From assembly GCF_004664715.2 (NCBI RefSeq), contig NC_051063.1, positions 117,418,629 to 117,482,628 of the forward strand: a stretch of 64,000 nt of DNA, written 5' to 3'. The DNA comes from Peromyscus leucopus (taxonomy: Eukaryota > Chordata > Mammalia > Rodentia > Cricetidae). Shown piece by piece: positions 57,780 to 64,000 of this stretch. The notes under the pieces are model-generated. The model searched no databases, was not told where the DNA came from, and saw only the letters and a list, made by a program, of their open reading frames with translations. The first letter of the stretch is position 1; every line of letters starts with the position of its first letter. A program made the translations under genes and the position numbers.

Positions 57780-59300
57780 GAAGATGAAAGAAATAAGGGA
57801 ATTGATTTAAGGCTTATGTAAGAATATCATCAAAGCGAATGACATGATCAATAAAACAGAGATTCAAAACTCAAAAATAAAGAAGAAAATTTCAGAAAAC
57901 AATGCCACCTGAAAAAAAAAAAAAACAGAAAATCTGAAAATGAAGCAGTCAATCAATATTGCTCAATTAACAATAAACAAAATTGAAAATGTCATCAGAG
58001 ACATTGAGAGAACACATCTTAGACTAGAAGATAAGGTTGAGATAATAATACAGTCATTTATGTATAAAGGAAAAATCAAAACAATAGTACAACTATTCTG
58101 GGATATATTCACAGTAATAAAATATAAACTTACAAAGTAGATGAGTGGAGATAAAGTCTAAATGCACAAACAACTTATTCAATGGAATTATAACAGAAAA
58201 CTTCCTAAACATAGGGAATGAAAGAGAAATGGGAACAAAAGAGACATTTAGAAACCCAAACTAGACATGGGCAGAGAATCTCTCTGTAGCTACAGTTTTC
58301 CTGCCTTGCCCACAGTCAGGACAAATCTTTGTCACCCGCCAGTCCCACAGCCGCTCAGACCCAACCAAGTAAACACAGAGACTTATATTGCTTACAAACT
58401 GTATGGCGGTGGCAGGCTTCTTGCTAACTGTTCTTATATCTTAAAGTAACCCATTTCTAGAAATCTATACCTTGCCACGTGGCTCGTGGCTTACTAGCAT
58501 CTTCACATGCTTCTTGTGCTGGCGGCATCTGGCAGTCAGTCCTTCTGCCTTCCTGTCCTTTTATTTCTCCTCTCTGTTAGTCCCGCCTATCCTTCCTGCC
58601 TAGCCACAGCCGATCAGGTTTTATTTATTGATCAATCAGAACAACTTGACATACAGACCATCCCCCAGCACAGCCAAGTGCAGACCATCTCAGACACCTG
58701 CACTCAGGCCCATGGTCCTAATCATCCTCTATGCGGACCTGCTGGGTAACGCCACAAAGAACCCAAGAAGGGCTCCCACAGGACATACAGAACATCCCAC
58801 AGCATCTCTCCATGTTACATCAAAGTCAAAATGTCAAAAATAAGAAACACAATAAGAAAACTGAATGCTTTAAAAGAAAAATATCAACTTACAAAAGCAG
58901 AAACATGAGAACAACAAACCAGGAATTCTAACAACACCAAGGAAATATCTGAAGCCATGAAACCTTTTTTTTAAAAAAAAAACCCCAAATTGTTATATCT
59001 GATAAAATTCTCTCTTAACATTGGACAAATGAGAACATTTCAAGATAAGTTAAAAGTTAAGTCAAATATTGACCACCATGACAAAACCACCAAGAAATTC
59101 TTAAAAAAAATAATATGTTATCATAAAGAAGACAATCTCATCTAAACAACACAAAAGAAACAAACAAAAACCCCAAACAACCAAAATAGAAAAGAATACT
59201 TTCCTATGAAATTAGAGGAACAGAAGAAATGGAAGGAAAGAGTCCATGAGTCCCAACACAACACAACAATAACCCCTAATAATAGTTGAGGAGAAATTAA
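57780..59300 (+). pseudogene. L1 ORF1 remnant, split by an LTR
   Basis: Coiled-coil and RNA-recognition pieces such as 'aatgtcatcagagacattga', 'gaagataaggttgagataat' and 'aaaacttcctaaacataggg' precede the LTR. After it come C-terminal-like and linker pieces (58830-59300). Numerous stops. Confidence 0.7.
58285..58804 (-). mobile_element. Solo LTR, family B copy 2, inserted in L1 ORF1
   Basis: The 520-bp element, minus-strand sense TGCTGTGGGATG... to ...GTAGCTACA, is flanked by exact 6-bp duplications tctctc (58279-58284 and 58805-58810). It shares 'gccacgtggctcgtggctta', 'agtcccgcctatccttcctg' and 'ttgacatacagaccatcccc' with 5543-5916. It is longer by about 145 bp, including an extra stretch near 58670-58790 with a second 'acagaccatc'/'acagaacatc' motif. 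No retroviral genes. Confidence 0.9.
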
Positions 59301-59929
59301 AGAACTACCAACAATTCAATTAAGCAGAATGATAGGAAATAACAAAATACTCTGAAAAAAAAAACCCTTAAATGCAGCCATTTAAATCCCACCAACTGAA
59401 CAAAACAGACTAATTACATTTTTAAAAGCCAGAGCCAGTTATCTATTGTCCTAAAGAAACACACATTACCTGAAAATACATAAAAATAATGAGAATCAAA
59501 GGCCAGAAATCAAGTAACCAACAAATGGAAGCTATAAGCAAGCTGATATTATGATTATGCTATATGATAAAGTGGATTTCAAATAAAATCTAGTCAAAAC
59601 TTTTTAACTGGCCACTTCAGATAAATATGGGAAAAGATTTATCAAGAATATTTGACAATCATGAATAATAATTCATTGTATCTTGGGGTTCCTAATTTCA
59701 TAAAGCAGACCTTAAAATGTGTGAAAGGCAAGATATGTGGCAATACAATAATAGTGGAAGATTTCTATTTACCACTCTCATCTTTAACAGATTTTCCAAC
59801 ACAAAATGCTGCAAAAGCCTTCAAGATAAATTATACCATCAGTCAAATATATTTGACAAACATCTACAGAATATTCCATCCAAAAAAATAGAAATATACA
59901 ATCTTCTTACAGTTCATAAAATTATCAGT

Positions 59930-60104
59930 TAACTTATTGTATCTTGTTTTGTCCTGTCTTGCTGCTATCTCTTGGAGCCCTGCTGCTTTCTGAAGGGAAA
60001 TGGAGGGGGAGTCGAACTAGGGTAGAGGGGAAGGCAAGTGTGAGGGTTGGAGGGAGAGGAAACTGTGGCTGTATTATATTGGAGAAAAATCAATAAACAT
60101 AAAT
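59930..60104 (+). mobile_element. L1 3' tail nested in L1 ORF2
   Basis: 'gctgctatctcttggagccc', 'tgaagggaaatggagggg' and 'gaaactgtggctgtattata' followed by an A-rich end is an L1 3' UTR terminus, in the middle of ORF2 text of the host element. Very short 5'-truncated insertion. Its exact edges are not clear. Confidence 0.7.
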
Positions 60105-60978
60105 CACCTCTAAAATCCATCATGTTGTATGCAACAAAGCAAATATTAACAAAAAATTAATGAAGCAATTCCTTATATTTTATTGTGTGGTACTGAAATA
60201 ACTCTAAAAATTAACAGCAAGAGAAACCAAAGGCACCAAAGAAATACTTAAAAACTGGACTATACTTTTGAATGAACATAAAGCCATTGAAGAAATCAGT
60301 GAGAAAATTCAAATTCCTAGAACAAAATAAAAATGCTATCACAATTCCAAGGGTAGAGCTGAAACAGTTCTAAATGGCAGTTTATTTCTATAACTATACA
60401 CAGCAAAGAATCAGAAAAACACCACATAAATAACTTAATGATACACCCTAAGTTCTTAAGAAAACAAGAACAATCCAAACTGATAAAGAGTAGATTACAA
60501 GAAATAATACAGATTATGACAGAAATTAATAAAATAGAGATGACAAAATCAATATATGAAATGAATGAAACAGAGTCATTGAAAAGATTAAATGCTTGAC
60601 ATACCTCTAACAAAACTAACCAAAAGAAAGCAGACTGAGATAAGATGAAAAGGAATTTGCAACATACTCCAGTGAACCCTAAGGATCATGAAGGAGTATT
60701 TTGAAAAATTATATTCCTCCAAAGCTGAAAAACCTAGAAGAAATAGATAGATTCTTTAAAATGTGTGACCTCATAAAACTCAGTCAGGAAGTAACAGAAC
60801 AAACCCAGGAGAAGCAAGAGATTTAAGCAGCAAATGAGTGTTCCCACAAAGAAAGCCTAGCGACAGATGGACTGACTACTGAATTCTACCTAATGTTTAA
60901 GGAAGACTTCAACTTTCACAACATGGAAATCAAAAGAACATCCTTTCGTAAGCTCACTATCACCCTGAAACCAAATTT

Positions 60979-60980
<2 letters not shown>

Positions 60981-61016
<36 letters not shown>
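60981..61016. repeat. (AC)n microsatellite
   Basis: About 18 uninterrupted AC units inside L1 ORF2 text. Confidence 0.96.
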
Positions 61017-61019
<3 letters not shown>

Positions 61020-61100
61020 GGAAACAAAATTGTAGACCAATTTTCCTAATGATCATAAATATAAAACCCCTCAACAAAACATTTGCAAACAAGAACACAT

Positions 61101-62670
61101 TATAGCAAAGAATTGAAAATTCTATAAAACTTCAGTTGATAGTATATTGTATTTAATTTGCTCCACACTTTAATTTTTTTCAGGTGTACACATTGACATT
61201 TTATTCAGATATTTACAAAGTTACTGCAATAAATATCACAGCCTTATATTTTTTGACTTTTGTAGAGGATAGACATGAATGAAGCACCTTTTCAGATAAG
61301 AAAAAATTAATAGATAATGTTAAAATTTTCAGCTAAAACAAATTTATGCACAAATCTTAATTATTTCCAAATCAACATAAAATTCAGTGGTCTGAGGTGT
61401 TTCTGGAAGAGCCCAAAGTTTTTGAACTACTTGTTTGATGGTCTTCATGTGATATAACTCTATCAAAATGAGTACTTTTTTCATTCCTGGTAGTGGATCT
61501 AAGAATTGTGTTCTTCACTGCTGGTCAGGGAAATCATTCTTGCTTCCAGACTCCAGGATTGCCCTGGGGGAACTTAGCAGAGAGACAAAAGCACAAGAAG
61601 CTCAGGTGTACTTCAGAAATCTAATGTACAACTGAACAGGACTTTTCTCAGAAGGTTCTTGGACAGGAAGGCTGGTGGACTGCATGTCCAGTGAATCCTA
61701 GATTAGCTAACCTGGAATCCCAGAACAGATGATGAGTGTTTAGCAAATTGTAATGGTAGACTTAAAAGTATTTCTCTAATTGTTCGCCAGTTTCCTGTCA
61801 CCTTATAATGAACATATACATGGCAGTCTTTTATTAATTACACTTCATTTCTTCCTCTCTGTTCCCCACTTTCTCAAGAACCAGGACTTCCTCCATGTTA
61901 TCTTCCTGTCTGAGTTTCTTCTCTGCTTTACCAGACTTCAAGTTTGGGCATTTTATCTAGCATGCCCCAGGAATAAGCATAGTTTGTAACCTACTATAAA
62001 AATGAGAGGCAAGCATGCAAGTTGCCTCTATCAAAAAATAGTTTGAGTGTTCCCTGGCTGTACTCAGTTTTGCTCAAACAGGCCTCCTATTAAAATGGTT
62101 CATGGGTTTCCATTTTTGCTGTGTTGTAGAAAAAATAGGCAGTGTGACTAGAAACCTGAACAATCTGGCTCACCATGAACTGTGCAAAGTAATGAGATAC
62201 AAACATAAATGTCTTATGTTTTGATGGGATCAAGTCATATTAAAATAGGGAAAAAGTTATTGTCTCTATATCTCCATGAAAAAAGCAGCTCAATTTCAAA
62301 TCATCAACTTTGAGAATAGTAGTGAATATCAATTGGTATCTCTGGGACTCATCCATATTAATATGTGTGCTCAGTAGTGAGTAAGTGTTCTACCTAGTGT
62401 ATCCAAGAGTAGAGATCTGTTCCAGAAAGACTTGGAGCCTGAGGGACAGAATTTCATAGATGTAGTGAAGAAAACTGACCAAATTTATATCTGGCATTTT
62501 GAAGCATAATATTCACAAGATCTTTATTGGGGGAATGGGCTGACAGCAGATGAAGGCAGTCATGAACTAAAGCTTGCATACAGTAAATGGAAGACAATTA
62601 AAGAAGCTGATTTAATGAATCTACAGATTGTGGTCAAATTGAGGCAATAAAAAACAAGTAAAAGATAGTA
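61101..62670. other. No recognised feature
   Basis: About 1.6 kb of AT-rich sequence with no repeat I can name. It leads directly to the GC-rich block. No exon is defensible here. Confidence 0.4.
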
Positions 62671-62675
62671 GGTAT

Positions 62676-62976
62676 TGGCCGCGGGAGGGGCGGGAGGGGC
62701 GGGGGGAGGGGGGCTGGGAAAGTTGAGGCCGTGCTGCCGCCGGGTCTCCGGCCTCGAGGGCTCGGGCTCGCTGCGGCGGCGGCGGTGGCCGCGAGGAGAG
62801 GCGGCGGGGGGGGGGGAGAGGAGGGCCCGGGCCCGCGCTCCCCCAGCCCCGCAGAAGCAGGCGGCGGCTGCGGACCCAGAGGTTCGCCTGGCCGGCCAGA
62901 CACCGCTGCCTTCCGCTCCTGGGATCATGACCCAGGCGGGGGTCGCCGCCACCGCGGCCCGGAGCGCGTCGCCGGC
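62676..62976 (+). other. CpG-island-like GC-rich block with GC boxes
   Basis: 301 bp of very GC-rich, CpG-rich DNA with abrupt edges in AT-rich surroundings. It starts with two GGGGCGGG boxes (62687-62694 and 62696-62703), continues with CGG repeats (62774-62785) and a G-run (62808-62817), and has an ATG at 62927 in a plausible context opening 17 codons (MTQAGVAATAARSASPA) before the right edge. The layout resembles a housekeeping-type promoter or 5' UTR with an initial coding exon. 'ggtat' occurs at both edges (62671-62675 and 62977-62981). I do not recognise the peptide. It may be an inserted or retrocopied first exon, a true local promoter, or an assembly join. Confidence 0.7.
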
Positions 62977-62981
62977 GGTAT

Positions 62982-63204
62982 GAAATGGTGCTTCAAAAAA
63001 TACATTCTCTATGTATATCAGTGAGTTTATGAATGAGAGTGCGTGTGAGAACGGGTTTTAAAGTATAGACTGGTCCTTGCTATTGGAGATGTCTATCATA
63101 TATATAAATACATATATCATGTTGTACATGATAAATAATATAGTCTTATCTCAATTAAAAATGAACAGTAGGACTGCCATCTGCAGGTGGAAAATTGAGA
63201 CTTT
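62982..63204. other. No recognised feature
   Basis: AT-rich sequence immediately right of the GC-rich block, with no gradual fall in GC. Confidence 0.35.
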
Positions 63205-63212
63205 CTCTAGAG
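63205..63212. other. Target-site duplication, left copy (ctctagag)
   Basis: Eight bases repeated exactly at 63399-63406, the length expected for hAT transposons. Confidence 0.95.
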
Positions 63213-63398
63213 CAGTGGCTCTCAGCCTTCCTAATGCAACCCTAACTGGTGACCCCAGCCATAAAATTATTTTCATTTCTACTTCATAACTGTAATTTTT
63301 CTACTGTTATGAACTGTAATGTAAATATCTGTGTTTTCCAATGGTCTTAGATGACCCCTGTGAAAGGCTGTTTGTGACCCACAGGTTGAGAACTCCTG
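63213..63398 (-). mobile_element. URR1-type hAT-Charlie non-autonomous DNA transposon
   Basis: 186-bp element from CAGTGGCTCTCAGCC to GGTTGAGAACTCCTG, giving imperfect terminal inverted repeats, with 'acttcataactgtaattttt' and 'actgttatgaactgtaatgt' inside. Perfect 8-bp target duplication ctctagag. No transposase. Orientation is opposite to the copy at 3792-4017. Confidence 0.95.
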
Positions 63399-63424
63399 CT
63401 CTAGAGCATGGGAAAACAGGAGGT

Positions 63425-63670
63425 GGTTTTTTTTTTCTTTAATTCTCTCATACATTACATCCCAATCACAGTTTGCCCTCCCTCCACTCTTCCCAGCGCC
63501 CCTCCTCCACCTCTCCTCCAGATCCACTTCTCCATTTCCTTCTAGAACAAAAGAGCAGGCTTCCCAGGGACCTCAACCAAACATGGCGTGACGAGTTACA
63601 GTAAACTAGACAGAAACTTAATATCCAGGTTGGACAAGGCATCCCACTAGGAGGAAAAGGGTTCTTCTGT
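63425..63670 (-). mobile_element. L1 3' UTR terminal fragment, antisense
   Basis: PolyT start, then 'cattacatcccaatcacagt', 'ccaaacatggcgtgacgagt' and 'catcccactaggaggaaaag', reverse-strand L1 3' UTR of the same type as 24880-25100. Confidence 0.88.
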
Positions 63671-64000
63671 AGATGTTTTTTAACCCATTGAGTTAGTAAC
63701 GATTTTAAAGCATATATTAAATCTTGAGAACTTAAAACTAAGAAAAAATTATATGTACTGAATTTTTTAAAACCATTTAAACTCTTAGCTTTCAATTGTT
63801 GCTCTATTCTGTTGAAAACATTATCCCAATGAAGCCTCCCAGGCCTGGTCAGAGCAGATACTGCTGAATGCCGGTCTACAGGCACAGTGGAAAGGAGATT
63901 GCCTGTGCTTAGTCAGCTGTTTTCACCAGACCCCTCCCTCCGCTTCCACTGCCCTTGAAAATCACCCCGTCCTGGTGAACAAAACAAACCCGTGTTTCCT
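63671..64000. other. No recognised feature
   Basis: Unassigned to the window end. The last ~130 bp are less AT-rich. Confidence 0.35.

Larger units (their letters stand above)
57780..61100 (+). mobile_element. Second degenerate L1 with ORF1 and ORF2 remains, 3' end missing
   Basis: L1 order is preserved: ORF1 (57780-58284, resuming after 58810), ORF2 endonuclease (about 59400-59920), then further ORF2 text (60105-61100). Interruptions are a family B LTR (58285-58804) and an L1 3' tail (about 59930-60104). It ends near 61100 in the RT region, before any 3' UTR. Heavily mutated and inactive. Confidence 0.82.
59400..61100 (+). pseudogene. L1 ORF2 remnant (endonuclease and early RT)
   Basis: Endonuclease-like text includes 'attgtcctaaagaaacacac' and 'gataaagtggatttcaaata'. 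After the nested tail come 'gcaacaaagcaaatattaac', 'gggtagagctgaaacagttc', 'agaaattaataaaatagaga' and 'gcctagcgacagatggactg'. A CA microsatellite has expanded at 60981-61016 within it. The RT catalytic motif is not reached. Confidence 0.75.

Noticed and set aside
62671..62981. The ggtat pair as proof of retrotransposition
   Set aside because: Five bases is short for an L1-mediated duplication, no polyA tract lies at the right edge, and a chance match is possible.
62560..63024. Overlapping open frames on both strands in the GC-rich block
   Set aside because: High GC lowers stop-codon frequency in every frame. None has a recognised domain, and only the 17-codon start at 62927 is noted, without a gene call.

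Overview
The window is mammalian nuclear DNA from a muroid rodent, most likely a cricetid (hamster, vole or deer-mouse group). The B1 SINEs carry the 'ccaggaaaggcgcaaagct' middle segment I associate with cricetid B1 rather than the Mus form. B3-type SINEs, Lx-like L1 3' UTRs, URR1-type hAT elements and several rodent LTR families are also present. The species call is inference from repeat content.

I find no convincing protein-coding gene, tRNA, rRNA or CRISPR array. Open frames are short and explained by repeats, antisense L1 or microsatellites. The window looks like an intergenic or deep intronic repeat landscape. The one clear anomaly is a 301-bp GC-rich, CpG-rich block at 62676-62976 with abrupt edges in AT-rich DNA.

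Layout: (1) 1-10 kb holds minus-strand L1 pieces, including an ORF1 fragment, an array of ~70-bp units and an adjacent exact 44-bp-period array, plus a hAT element, LTR family B copy 1 and a 1.25-kb L1 3' UTR with an internal duplication. (2) 10-24 kb holds an ancient MER-type repeat, LTR family A copy 1, B1/B3 SINEs, two other LTR-like elements (16.0-16.4 and 18.8-20.2 kb) and several microsatellites. (3) 24-33 kb holds two minus-strand L1 3' segments (24.3-26.8 kb), composite SINEs and plus-strand L1 3' ends. (4) 33-39 kb holds older sequence (L2, MIR) and LTR family A copies 2 and 3. (5) 39.3-43.6 kb is a degenerate plus-strand L1 with ORF1 and ORF2 remains, three nested B1s and a CA/CGCA microsatellite. 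(6) 43.6-57.8 kb is mostly unrecognised low-copy sequence with MIR/L2 relics, LTR family A copy 4 and nested SINEs. (7) 57.8-61.1 kb is a second degenerate plus-strand L1, broken by LTR family B copy 2 and by a separate L1 3' tail. (8) 61.1-64 kb holds the GC-rich block, a hAT element with a perfect 8-bp target duplication and a minus-strand L1 3' UTR.

The best-supported structural result is two LTR-type families whose termini I could define to the base. Family A has four copies (6-bp duplications cataga, actact/actatt, gtggac, gagtac) and family B has two (tacttg, tctctc). Both have TG...CA ends. Family A carries B1-derived segments inside the element. Six-base duplications point to class II (ERVK-type) integration. 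Repeat family names rest on recognition, not on a database search.
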